Source: Streptomyces europaeiscabiei (GTDB lineage: Bacteria; Actinomycetota; Actinomycetes; Streptomycetales; Streptomycetaceae). From it: a stretch of 64,000 bases of DNA. Location: contig NZ_CP107841.1 of the NCBI RefSeq assembly GCF_036346855.1, positions 8,746,001 to 8,810,000 on the forward strand, in the 5' to 3' direction. The first letter of the stretch is position 1. Each line of letters begins with the position of its first letter. A program made the position numbers and the translations under genes. Under the pieces are notes generated by a model. It worked only from the letters and a program-made list of their open reading frames with translations. It searched no databases and was not told where the DNA came from. This document shows positions 44,881-54,028 of this stretch, in pieces.

Positions 44881-47553
44881 ATGACGGAGGGACGGCCCGA
44901 TCCGGCCGCCTCGGCTTCCCTGTGGGAGCGCGACGCGGAGATCGCCGCCATCACACAGGCCATCGACGAACTCCGGGTCGACAAGGCATCCCCGGGCAGT
45001 GTCCTGGTGTTCAGCGGCGAGGCGGGCATCGGCAAGACCGCCCTCCTCGCCGAGGCCCGCCGGATCGCCGGGGAGCGAGGCTGCACGGCCTGGTACGCAC
45101 GCGGCGGCGAGACCGTCGCGTCCGTCCCCTTCAACGTCGTACGGCAGCTGCTGCAGCCCGCGTTGATCGGGCTTATGGACGAGGAGATCCGCGAGTACCT
45201 GGGCGACTGGTACGACATCGCCGGACCCGCACTCGGGCTCGCGGAACCGGGCGAGGGCCCGGTGGACCCGCAGGCCGTGTGCGACGGGCTCGTCGCCGTC
45301 GTGAACCGGCTCTCCCGGCGGACCTGGCCGCTCGTGCTGCTCATCGACGACGCCCACTGGGCCGACCAGGAGACCCTGCACTGGCTGTCCGCCGTCGCCG
45401 ATCGCCTGACGGAGATGTGCGTCCTCGTCCTGGTGGCCCGCCGCCCCGGTGAGGCCACCGGTGAGGGCACCCGCCATCTCGCCCAGGTCGCCGCCAAGGC
45501 CCGCCCGATCGCCACGATCAGGTCGCTCACGCCCGAGGCCACCGCCGGGCTCACCCGCGCCACGGTCGGCGAACACGCCGACGACCCGTTCTGCCGCGAG
45601 GTGTGGGCGGTGACCGGCGGCAACCCGTACGAGACTGTCGAGCTCCTCGCCAAGGTGCAGGACAGCGACCTGGAACCGGCCGAGGGCTCCGCCGCCGAAC
45701 TGCGCGCCCTGAACCGGACGGCACGAGGCCGCGGTCTCGTGGCCCGTCTCGAGACGCTCGGCGTCGACGCCACCCGCTTCGCCTGGGCGGCGGCCATCCT
45801 GCACACCGGCATCTCCGTGGAGATCGTGGCCCGGCTCGCCTCCCTGAACCGCGAGACGGCGGCGGAGTGTGCCGATCTGCTGACCGCGGCCCGTATCCTC
45901 ACCGAACCCAGTCCGGTCAACCGCAGGGCGGAGGACGGCGACCTGGAGTTCGTGCACCCGCTGATCGCCACCGCGGTCTACAAGTCGATCCCACCGGGCA
46001 TCCGCACCGCGTTCCACGGCGTGGCCGCGACGGTCGTCAGCGAGTCCGGGCGGGGCGCCGCGGCGGCCTCACGCCACCTCGTCGAAGTGCACGCCGACGG
46101 TGACCCCGAACTGGTCGAACAGTTGCGCGCCGCCGCGCGCGAGCACCTCGCCGTGGGCGCCCCGGACGCCGCCCGCCGCTGTCTGGAACGCGCCCTGAAG
46201 GAGCCGCCGGAGCAGGACGTCCGCGTCCGCGTGCTCTACGAACTGGGCTGCGCCACCCTTCTCACCTCGCCCGCCACCACCGTCGAGTACCTCCGCTCGG
46301 CACTCGCCGAGCCGGGCCTCGACAGCGCCGAGCGTGTGAACGCGGTCTTCCGTCTCTCCCAGGCGCTGCTCCACAACGACCAGTTGGAGGAGGCGGTCCG
46401 CACGGTCGACGCGGAGGTCGCCCGGCTGGAACCGGGCCCGGCCCGGATGCGGCTCCAGGCCGCCCACTACATGTGGGAGGTCATCCACGCGGACGTGGAT
46501 CTCTCACCGACCCACTCCCAGGAGCTGTCCGCCCTCGCCGCGGCCTGCACGGGGAGGGACAACTCCGAACGCGCGCTGCTGATCCTGCGCGGCTTCGACG
46601 CGGTGGTGCGCGGGGAGAACGCCGAGGAGGTCGTCGAGTTCTGCGACCGCGCCCTCGTCAACGGCCGGCTGGCGCCGGGACTCGGCTGGACCGACAGCGA
46701 GTGGGACATCGAACTGCCGCTGATGCTGGCCATCGCGTACGCCTACGCCGACCGGCTCGACCGGGCGGAGAGCCTCTACACGGAGGCCCTGCGCACCTAC
46801 GAGAGCGCCGGGTGGAGCGGCGGCCATCTCGCCCTGGCCCACGCCTACGTCGGACACGGACATCGCATGCGGGGCCGCCTCAGGGAGGCGGAGGAGTCCC
46901 TGCGCAAGTCGCTGGCCTTCGCCGAGCGGGTCGGCCGCGGGCTGCCCCTGCACTGGTCGTCGACCTGCAACCTGGTGGACACACTGCTCGCCCGCGGCCA
47001 TGTCCAGGAGGCCTGGGCGGTCGCCGAGGAGCACGGTTTCGCGCCTCCGTACCCGTCCACCGTCGTGCTGCCCGACCCCCGTTCCGTACGGGGCCGGCTG
47101 CTGCTCGCCGTCGGCCGCACCAAGGACGGCATCAACGAACTGGAGGCCGCGGAGAAGGCGGCGGCCGCCCGGGGTCACCACAACACGGTCATCGCCCCCT
47201 GGGGCGGGGACCTCGCCCGTGCCCTCGCCTCCGAGGACCCGCGCCGCGCCGCCGAACTCGCCGTGGGCGTCCGCCGCCGTGCCGAACGCCTCGGCACGGA
47301 CACCGCCATCGGCGAGGCCCTGCGCGTCGAGGCCTACCTCGCCACCGGTAAACAGGCCGCCTCCCTGTACGCCCAGGCGGTCACCTACCTGGCGGCCTCG
47401 CCCTCCGCCTACGAGCACGCGGCGGCCCGCGTCGACCACGGCATCGCCATCCGCTCCGCCTCCGAACTCGACCGGGGCCTGACCCTGGCCGAGTCCTGTG
47501 GCGCGGACGGACTGGTCGAGCGGGCGAGGAAGGCGCTGGAAGGACTCATGTAG
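44881..47553 (+). CDS. Large AAA ATPase with TPR-like repeats (LuxR/MalT-like, no HTH)
   Basis: An 890-residue STAND-type ATPase. Walker A is GEAGIGKT (46-53), Walker B is LVLLIDDAHWAD at about 158, and the arm region follows to about 420. The rest is helical TPR-like repeats rich in EEA and LAxA pairs. It resembles the LuxR-family LAL regulators, but the C-terminal DNA-binding LuxR domain is missing: the protein ends ARKALEGLM. It may act through a partner. The ATG follows GGGGAGG. The 3' end overlaps the convergent pcaL gene by eight bases. Confidence 0.85.
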   Translation: MTEGRPDPAASASLWERDAEIAAITQAIDELRVDKASPGSVLVFSGEAGIGKTALLAEARRIAGERGCTAWYARGGETVASVPFNVVRQLLQPALIGLMDEEIREYLGDWYDIAGPALGLAEPGEGPVDPQAVCDGLVAVVNRLSRRTWPLVLLIDDAHWADQETLHWLSAVADRLTEMCVLVLVARRPGEATGEGTRHLAQVAAKARPIATIRSLTPEATAGLTRATVGEHADDPFCREVWAVTGGNPYETVELLAKVQDSDLEPAEGSAAELRALNRTARGRGLVARLETLGVDATRFAWAAAILHTGISVEIVARLASLNRETAAECADLLTAARILTEPSPVNRRAEDGDLEFVHPLIATAVYKSIPPGIRTAFHGVAATVVSESGRGAAAASRHLVEVHADGDPELVEQLRAAAREHLAVGAPDAARRCLERALKEPPEQDVRVRVLYELGCATLLTSPATTVEYLRSALAEPGLDSAERVNAVFRLSQALLHNDQLEEAVRTVDAEVARLEPGPARMRLQAAHYMWEVIHADVDLSPTHSQELSALAAACTGRDNSERALLILRGFDAVVRGENAEEVVEFCDRALVNGRLAPGLGWTDSEWDIELPLMLAIAYAYADRLDRAESLYTEALRTYESAGWSGGHLALAHAYVGHGHRMRGRLREAEESLRKSLAFAERVGRGLPLHWSSTCNLVDTLLARGHVQEAWAVAEEHGFAPPYPSTVVLPDPRSVRGRLLLAVGRTKDGINELEAAEKAAAARGHHNTVIAPWGGDLARALASEDPRRAAELAVGVRRRAERLGTDTAIGEALRVEAYLATGKQAASLYAQAVTYLAASPSAYEHAAARVDHGIAIRSASELDRGLTLAESCGADGLVERARKALEGLM

Positions 47554-48682
47554 TCCGGCCGTGGTCCGCGTCCTCCTCCGCCAGTACCCGCTGGGCCGTC
47601 GCGAACGCGGAGTTCGCCGCCGGGACTCCGCAGTACACGGCGGTCTGGAGGAGGACGGCGCCGATCTCCTCCGGGGTGAGGCCGTTGCGGCGGGCCGCGC
47701 GGATGTGCATGGCCAGTTCGTCGTAGTGGCCGTGTGCGACGAGCGCGGTCAGCGTGATCATGCTGCGTTCACGGTGGGACAGTGTGGGGTCGGTCCAGAT
47801 CTCGCCCCAGGCGTAGCGGGAGATGAAGTCCTGGAAGCGGGCGGTGAAGGGCGTCTGCCGGGACTGGGCGCGGTCCACGTGCACGTCGCCGAGGACCTGG
47901 CGGCGCACCTCCATGCCGCGCTTCGCGTATCCGTCGAAGTGCCCGCGCAGCGCGGCCAGTACGGCCTCCGGGCGCTCGGCGGGGGCGAGATGGGAAGCGC
48001 CCGGGATCTCCGTGAGCGACGATCCGGGCACAGCGTCCGCGATCTCCCGCAGCTGCGCGGGCGGTGTCGCCGGGTCCTGCCGGCCGGCGACGAGCAGCGT
48101 GGGCGCGGAGATCCTGGACAGGTCCTCGCGGATGTCGAACGAGCCGAGCGCGTCGCAGCAGGCGGCGTACGCCTCCGGGTCGGCATTGCGGTGGTCGTCG
48201 ACCAGCTCCGGCACGGTGAAACCGGGTGTGAACCACCGCGCGTCGGCGGTTTCCGCGAGCCCGGCCAGCCCCTCCCTGCGCACCAGCTCCGCCCGCTCCC
48301 GCCAAGGCCTGGCCCCGTTGAAGTGGGCCGAGGAGCAGATCACGGCCAGGGACGACACCCGCTGCGGGTGGTGCGCGGCCAACTGCAGGCCGACCGCGCC
48401 GCCCAGGGACACACCCGCGTACGCGAACCGCTCGATGCCCAGCGCGTCCGCCAGGGCCAGCACCAGTGCGGCCAGATCGCCGACCGTGGCACCCGGGGCG
48501 ATCAGGTCGGCGGGGGAGTCGCCGTGTCCCGGCAGGTCCCAGCGGATCACCCGGTGTGTGATCGACAGCTCGGGCGCCACCTTGTCCCACAGCCTGGTCG
48601 AAGTGCCGAGGGAGGGGCCGAGCAGCAGCGGGGGAGCGGAGGCCGGGCCCTCCGCGCGGTGGTTGAGCAGCTTGTCGGTCAA
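47546..48682 (-). CDS. pcaL: Fused 3-oxoadipate enol-lactonase / 4-carboxymuconolactone decarboxylase
   Basis: A 378-residue fusion of two beta-ketoadipate pathway enzymes. Residues 1 to about 245 are an alpha/beta hydrolase with the nucleophile elbow GVSLGGAVG and a late GASHLAPAE histidine. Residues from about 250 are the carboxymuconolactone decarboxylase (RSMITLTALVAHGHYDELAMHIRAARRNGLT). Together they turn the PcaB product into 3-oxoadipate. The start is a TTG at 48682, with GGAG six bases before it and overlapping the pcaB stop as TTGA. The fused form is typical of actinobacteria. Last gene of the operon. Confidence 0.95.
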   Translation of the reverse strand: MTDKLLNHRAEGPASAPPLLLGPSLGTSTRLWDKVAPELSITHRVIRWDLPGHGDSPADLIAPGATVGDLAALVLALADALGIERFAYAGVSLGGAVGLQLAAHHPQRVSSLAVICSSAHFNGARPWRERAELVRREGLAGLAETADARWFTPGFTVPELVDDHRNADPEAYAACCDALGSFDIREDLSRISAPTLLVAGRQDPATPPAQLREIADAVPGSSLTEIPGASHLAPAERPEAVLAALRGHFDGYAKRGMEVRRQVLGDVHVDRAQSRQTPFTARFQDFISRYAWGEIWTDPTLSHRERSMITLTALVAHGHYDELAMHIRAARRNGLTPEEIGAVLLQTAVYCGVPAANSAFATAQRVLAEEDADHGRTT

Positions 48683-50046
48683 CGTCGCTCCAGGGCACGG
48701 TCGGTGAGGGCTCCGGCGGAGCCGGTGTAGTGGGTGGGATCGGTGAGATCCGCCAGGTCGAGGTCCTGCAACTCCGGTTCCTCTGCCAGCAGTTCGCCGA
48801 GGGACCGGCCTTCGGTGTGGACCCGCCCGGCCGCCCGCGTCAGCAGCTCCTTGGCGCGGGCCCTGCCCAGCACCGGGGCCAGCTCGGCCGCCAGCCGCTC
48901 GGAGACGATCAACCCGTGGGTGAGGTCCAGGTGCCGGCGCATCACGTCGGCGTCCACCCGCAGGCCCCGCGTGAGGTCCACCGCGTCCCGTGCCGCACCC
49001 CCGACCAGCCGGAGCAGGTCGCGCAACGGCTCCCACTCGGCGTGCCACGCCCCGGCGGGCCGCTCGTCCTCGGCGGGCAGCGCGCCGTACAGCGTCGCCG
49101 CCAGCTGGGGTGCCCGCCGGGCCGCCGCCACGATCAGCGTGGACCGTACGGGGTTCGCCTTGTGCGGCATCGCCGACGAACCGCCCCCGCTGCCCTCGGC
49201 GACCTCCGCGATCTCGGTACGGGCCAGGGTGAGTACGTCCACCGCGATCTTCCCCAGGGCGCCCGCGGCGAAGGCCAGCGCTCCGGCGAGGTCCGCGATC
49301 GGGGTGCGCAGGGTGTGCCAGGGCAACTCGGGTGCGCGGAGGCCGAGTTCGCGGGCGTACGCGGCGACCAGGGCGTGCGTGTCGACCGGATGTGCGGGGG
49401 CTGCCGTGGCCCGGGCGCCGGTCGTCCGGAAGGCGGTGAAGGCAGCCAACGTGCCTGCCGCGCCTCCGAGTTGGACGGGCAGGCTCGCCCGTACGGCCGT
49501 GAGGCGGTCCCTGGCGTCCAGGATCAGCGAGCGCCAGCCCGCCGCCTTCAGCCCGAAGGTCGTGGGTACGGCGTGCTGGGTGAGGGTGCGGCCCGGCATC
49601 GCGGTGTCCCGGTGCGCGGCGGCGACGGCGGCCAGCGCGGACTGAGTACGGCCGAGGTCCGTCAGGATCAGGTCGAGCGTGCGAGCGGCGACCAGCATCG
49701 TCGCCGTGTCCATGATGTCCTGGCTGGTCGCACCCCGGTGAACGAAGGGGCCGTACTCGCCGCCGACCGCCGTCGTGAGGTCCGCGACCAGGGGGATCAC
49801 CGGGTTGCCGCCGCCGCGGGCGCGCGCCGCGAGTGACGGCAGGTCGAAGGCGGCGGCAACCGCCGCCGAGGTCACCGCGGGCCCCGCCGCGACGGGGACA
49901 AGCCCCAGCGCGGCCTGGGCGCGGGTCAGTGCGGCCTCGGTGTCGAGCAGCGCCTGAAGGTAGGCGGTGTCGCCGGTCGAGGCCGCGGCCGGGGAACCGG
50001 CCCACCCGGGAGCGAGCAGACCGGTGTCGGCGTCAGCAGAAGTCAC
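48679..50046 (-). CDS. pcaB: 3-carboxy-cis,cis-muconate cycloisomerase
   Basis: A 455-residue member of the fumarase/aspartase superfamily that closes 3-carboxymuconate to the lactone after ring cleavage by PcaGH. The superfamily signature is GGSSAMPHKANPV. Further marks are FVHRGATSQDIMDTA and GRTLTQHAVPTTFG. The GTG at 50046 overlaps the pcaG stop (GTGA) and follows GGAG. Length is normal. It lies between pcaG and pcaL in a fully overlapping operon, giving ordered synthesis of the pathway. Confidence 0.95.
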   Translation of the reverse strand: MTSADADTGLLAPGWAGSPAAASTGDTAYLQALLDTEAALTRAQAALGLVPVAAGPAVTSAAVAAAFDLPSLAARARGGGNPVIPLVADLTTAVGGEYGPFVHRGATSQDIMDTATMLVAARTLDLILTDLGRTQSALAAVAAAHRDTAMPGRTLTQHAVPTTFGLKAAGWRSLILDARDRLTAVRASLPVQLGGAAGTLAAFTAFRTTGARATAAPAHPVDTHALVAAYARELGLRAPELPWHTLRTPIADLAGALAFAAGALGKIAVDVLTLARTEIAEVAEGSGGGSSAMPHKANPVRSTLIVAAARRAPQLAATLYGALPAEDERPAGAWHAEWEPLRDLLRLVGGAARDAVDLTRGLRVDADVMRRHLDLTHGLIVSERLAAELAPVLGRARAKELLTRAAGRVHTEGRSLGELLAEEPELQDLDLADLTDPTHYTGSAGALTDRALERR

Positions 50047-50648
50047 TGGAACTCCAGGAAGACCGTCTCGCCTTCGCCCTGAAGGCGGATGTCGAAACGG
50101 TAGGTGCCGTTGCCCTGCTCCTCGGCGATCAGTGTGCCCCGGCGCGCCTCGTCCACCCGGGAGAGCAGCGGGTCCGCGGCGAGCGCGGCCTCGTCGCCCG
50201 GCAGGTAGATCCGGGTGAACAGGTGGACGAGCAGGCCCCGCGCGAAAACGCACACGCTGAGGTACGGCGCGTTCCGCCCGCGCGCGCCGGGCCGCAGCGT
50301 ACGCGCGGTCCAGTGCCCGTTGGCGTCGGTCTGGACGCGGCCCCAGCCGGTGAACTCCACGCCGTTGCGGCCGAGGAAGCCGCCGCTGGCCGGGTCGCGC
50401 CGCATGGAGCCGTCGACCTGGGAGAGGTTGCCGTCCGGGTCCGGGCCCCAGAGTTCCAGGAAGGCGTCCGGCAGCGGGTTGCCCTCGCCGTCGAGGACGT
50501 AGCCCTGGAGGGAGATGGTGTCCTTGTGGCCGACCGGGGCGATGTCGCCGCCGCCGGGGAAGGGCAGGGCGTGGCCGTAGAAGGGGCCGACCGTGTGCGA
50601 CGGGGTCGGGAGCACCGTCTCCGGGCGGTTGGTGTCGATCTTCGTCAT
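50043..50648 (-). CDS. pcaG: Protocatechuate 3,4-dioxygenase alpha subunit
   Basis: A 201-residue intradiol dioxygenase alpha chain. It shows TPSHTVGPFYGHALPF near the N-terminus, LQGYVLDGEGNPLPDAFLELWGPD, and the conserved TDANGHWTARTLRPGA. The alpha chain lacks the full iron ligand set, which sits in the beta chain PcaH encoded six bases upstream. Together they open protocatechuate between the two hydroxyls, giving 3-carboxy-cis,cis-muconate. Confidence 0.95.
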   Translation of the reverse strand: MTKIDTNRPETVLPTPSHTVGPFYGHALPFPGGGDIAPVGHKDTISLQGYVLDGEGNPLPDAFLELWGPDPDGNLSQVDGSMRRDPASGGFLGRNGVEFTGWGRVQTDANGHWTARTLRPGARGRNAPYLSVCVFARGLLVHLFTRIYLPGDEAALAADPLLSRVDEARRGTLIAEEQGNGTYRFDIRLQGEGETVFLEFQ

Positions 50649-50654
50649 GGCAGG

Positions 50655-51428
<774 letters not shown>

Positions 51429-51563
51429 ACGGGTTCCCTGAGGTCTCTGAGGGTTTCGTCGAAGTCGGGTTCGGCGTCATGGCCCGTGGGGGCGCGGGGC
51501 TGTGGTCCCTGTGCGGCTCCGCCGCGCGGGCGCGACCGGCCGGCCCGAGGCCGCAGGCGGTGC
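51429..51563. other. Gap in the pca operon between pcaF' and pcaH
   Basis: These 135 bases hold no gene. All other junctions in this operon are overlaps or a few bases, so this gap next to the truncated pcaF may be connected with the same rearrangement. A short TCTCTGAGGG repeat-like patch occurs near 51438-51448. Confidence 0.4.
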
Positions 51564-51830
51564 TCAGCGTTCCAGAACGAGGGCGAGCCCTTGCCCGCCC
51601 CCGATGCACAGCGTGGCGACGCCGACCCCCGAGCCCTTGCGGCCCAGTTGGTGGGCGACCGTGCCCGCCAGCCGCGCACCGGACGCACCCAGCGGATGGC
51701 CGAGGGCGATCGCCCCGCCCTGCGGGTTGAGGACGGCCGGGTCGAACTCGGGCCACTCCGCGACACAGCCGAGCACCTGGGCGGCGAACGCCTCGTCCAG
51801 TTCCAGGACGTCGCGCGGACCGTTGTTCAT
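51564..51830 (-). pseudogene. pcaF: Truncated beta-ketoadipyl-CoA thiolase (C-terminal 88 codons)
   Basis: An open frame of 88 codons covers only the last fifth of a thiolase of about 400 residues. It contains the C-terminal motifs NPQGGAIALGHPLGASGARLAGT (catalytic His) and VATLCIGGGQGLALVLER (catalytic Cys), but the N-terminal half with the nucleophile cysteine is missing. It begins [18 protein letters not shown]: the first residues look like a normal thiolase start fused to the late DVLELNEAFAA region, so an in-frame internal deletion is likely. The ATG still overlaps pcaJ (ATGA). It cannot cleave 3-oxoadipyl-CoA alone. Confidence 0.8.
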
Positions 51831-52477
51831 GACTGGATCTCCTCCGGGACGCGCACCTTGGCGGCGGTCTTCGCGACGATCTCCTCGACGGTGACACCGG
51901 GCGCGGTCTCCACCAGCACCAGGCCCTCGTCGGTCACGTCGAGCACACCCAGATCGGTGATGATCCGGTTCACGCATGCCTTGCCGGTCAGCGGCAGCGC
52001 GCACTCCCGAAGGATCTTCGCCGAGCCGTCCTTGGCGGTGTGGGTCATGACCACGATGACCGTACGCGCGCCGTGGACCAGGTCCATGGCACCACCGATC
52101 CCGGTGACCATCTTGCCGGGAACCGCCCAGTTGGCGAGGTCACCGCCGGCGGAGACCTGCATCGCGCCGAGGACGGCCACGTCGATGTGACCGCCGCGGA
52201 TCATGGAGAACGACAGCGCCGAGTCGAAGTACGAGGCCCCGGGCAGGACCGTGACGGTCTCCTTGCCCGCGTTGATCAGATCGGGGTCGACCTGCTCCTC
52301 GGCCGGGTACGGGCCGGTGCCGAGGATCCCGTTCTCCGACTCCAGGATCACCTCGACGTCGGCCGGGAGGTGGTTCGGGATCAGCGTCGGCAGGCCGATG
52401 CCGAGGTTGACGTACTGACCGTCCTTGAGCTCGCGCGCGGCTCGGGCGGCCATCTGCTCGCGGGTCCAGGCCATCAC
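51827..52477 (-). CDS. pcaJ: 3-oxoadipate CoA-transferase subunit B
   Basis: A 216-residue beta subunit of the succinyl-CoA:3-oxoacid CoA-transferase family. The active-site glutamate is in the ESENGILG motif, and [16 protein letters not shown] and [20 protein letters not shown] are typical. It moves CoA from succinyl-CoA to 3-oxoadipate together with PcaI. The GTG at 52477 overlaps the pcaI stop (GTGA); a second start codon, ATG, follows directly. Its stop overlaps the truncated pcaF start. Confidence 0.95.
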   Translation of the reverse strand: MMAWTREQMAARAARELKDGQYVNLGIGLPTLIPNHLPADVEVILESENGILGTGPYPAEEQVDPDLINAGKETVTVLPGASYFDSALSFSMIRGGHIDVAVLGAMQVSAGGDLANWAVPGKMVTGIGGAMDLVHGARTVIVVMTHTAKDGSAKILRECALPLTGKACVNRIITDLGVLDVTDEGLVLVETAPGVTVEEIVAKTAAKVRVPEEIQS

Positions 52478-53256
52478 CGGCTCACCGTCTCTCGTGCCGA
52501 GGGCGCGGAGACCGTGCGCCGCTCGATCTTCTTGTCGGCCGCCTGCTCGGGGGTGAGGGCGATGACCCGCTGCACGAAGATGCCGGGCAGATGCACGGCG
52601 TCAGGGTCGATCTCGCCCGGCTCGACCAGCTCCTCGACCTCGGCGATCGTGACCTTGCCGGCCATCGCGGCGAGCGGGTTGAAGTTGCGGGAGGACTTGT
52701 TGAAGACCAGGTTGCCGTGCCGGTCGCCCCTGGCCGCCCGGACGAGCGCGTAGTCGGTGCGGATGCCGTGTTCCAGCACGAACTCGGAGCCGTCGAACTC
52801 GCGGACCTCCTTGGGCGGCGAGGCCAGCGAAACGCCGCCGTCGCCGTCGTAGCGCCAGGGCAGCCCGCCGTCGGCGACCTGGGTGCCCACGCCGGCCGGG
52901 GTGAAGAAGGCCGGGATTCCGGCGCCGCCCGCGCGCAGCCGCTCGGCGAGCGTGCCCTGCGGGATCATCTCGAGCTCCAGCTCACCGGCGAGATACTGGC
53001 GCGCGAACTCCTTGTTCCCCCCGATGTACGAAGCGGTCACCCGGGCGATCCGGCCCGCCGCGAGGAGGACCGCGAGGCCGGACTCCATGGCCCCGCAGTT
53101 GTTGGACACCACGCCGAGACCCGAGACCCCCCGCTCGTACAGCGCCTGGATCAGCACGTTCGGCACACCGCCCAGTCCGAACCCGCCGACGGCGAGTGTC
53201 GCGCCGTCCGGCACATCGGCCACCGCCTCCAGGGCTGTGGCGACCACCTTGTCCAT
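52474..53256 (-). CDS. pcaI: 3-oxoadipate CoA-transferase subunit A
   Basis: A 260-residue alpha subunit with the family motifs [16 protein letters not shown] near the N-terminus, the [42 protein letters not shown] block, and [20 protein letters not shown]. It is the first gene of the leftward pca operon. The ATG at 53256 is preferred over an upstream in-frame start, since the usual family start MDKVVATA matches. The promoter should lie in the 247-bp gap towards pcaV. Confidence 0.95.
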   Translation of the reverse strand: MDKVVATALEAVADVPDGATLAVGGFGLGGVPNVLIQALYERGVSGLGVVSNNCGAMESGLAVLLAAGRIARVTASYIGGNKEFARQYLAGELELEMIPQGTLAERLRAGGAGIPAFFTPAGVGTQVADGGLPWRYDGDGGVSLASPPKEVREFDGSEFVLEHGIRTDYALVRAARGDRHGNLVFNKSSRNFNPLAAMAGKVTIAEVEELVEPGEIDPDAVHLPGIFVQRVIALTPEQAADKKIERRTVSAPSARETVSR

Positions 53257-53317
53257 CCGTGAGGCCCCATCTCGTCCGAGCACCCGGTGCCGGTTAATCA
53301 GGGCACTGAGCATTTGA

Positions 53318-53333
53318 GTGAAGTTTCCTTCAC
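53318..53333. promoter_or_regulatory. Inverted repeat GTGAAG-N4-CTTCAC between pcaI and pcaV
   Basis: A perfect six-base inverted repeat (53318-53323 and 53328-53333) lies 62 bases before the pcaI start, where a repressor would block the operon promoter. A second loose dyad with GTTC (53429-53432) and GAAC (53440-53443) arms lies nearer pcaV. Either may be the PcaV site. Confidence 0.4.
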
Positions 53334-53503
53334 GCTGCCACTCGTCGGCCCCCTCGTCAAGGCTCACAGGAAAGGAAAGGTCACTTGCGTACCTGGTGAT
53401 GGACACGCTCGGCCCGGTGGCGGATATTGTTCAGTGTACGAACGAATCGTCGTCGGTGTGTCACGGTTGACGGTGTCCGACTCATCCGAGCCGAGGAGCG
53501 AAC

Positions 53504-53965
53504 ATGGCCGCGGTGGACCTCTCCGCCCACCCCGGGCACCTGGCCCGACGGTTGCAGCAGGCCCACTACCTGCTGTGGAACGTGATGGTCTCCGAGGAGA
53601 CCACCTCGCCGCAGTTCGCGGTCCTCAACACGCTCGTCGCCGAGCCGGGGCTCGACCAGCGCACCGTGGGCGAGCGGGTGGGGCTCGACCGGTCCACGAT
53701 GTCCGAGGTCATCAGCCGGCTCGGGCGGCGGGGTCTTCTCGACAAGGTGCGCGACCCGCAGGACGGGCGGCGGTTCCTGCTGCGGCTCACGGAGGACGGC
53801 GTGCGGACGCATCGCAAGCTCACGGTGCGCACGGCCCGGATGAACCAGGTGTTCCTCGCGCCGCTGTCGGCTCAGGAGCAGGAGGTGTTCTTCGAGCTGA
53901 TACGGCGGGTCGCGGACGCGGCGGAGACGCTGCGCAGCCCTGCCGAGTCGTCGGGCGCCCGGTAG
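53504..53965 (+). CDS. pcaV: MarR-family regulator of protocatechuate catabolism
   Basis: A 153-residue MarR protein, divergent from the pca operon exactly as pcaV is in Streptomyces coelicolor. The winged HTH includes LDQRTVGERVGLDRSTMSEVISRLGRRGLL (about 50-79) with the DPQDGRRFLLRLT wing. Arginine 15, which binds protocatechuate in the characterised PcaV, is present (HLARRLQQ). It should repress the operon until protocatechuate appears. The start is ATG. Confidence 0.92.
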   Translation: MAAVDLSAHPGHLARRLQQAHYLLWNVMVSEETTSPQFAVLNTLVAEPGLDQRTVGERVGLDRSTMSEVISRLGRRGLLDKVRDPQDGRRFLLRLTEDGVRTHRKLTVRTARMNQVFLAPLSAQEQEVFFELIRRVADAAETLRSPAESSGAR

Positions 53966-54028
53966 CTCCGCCGTTGGGGGACCTCTTCCGGCTGCGGGTC
54001 GGTCGTGGCTGGTTGCGGTGCGGCGTTC

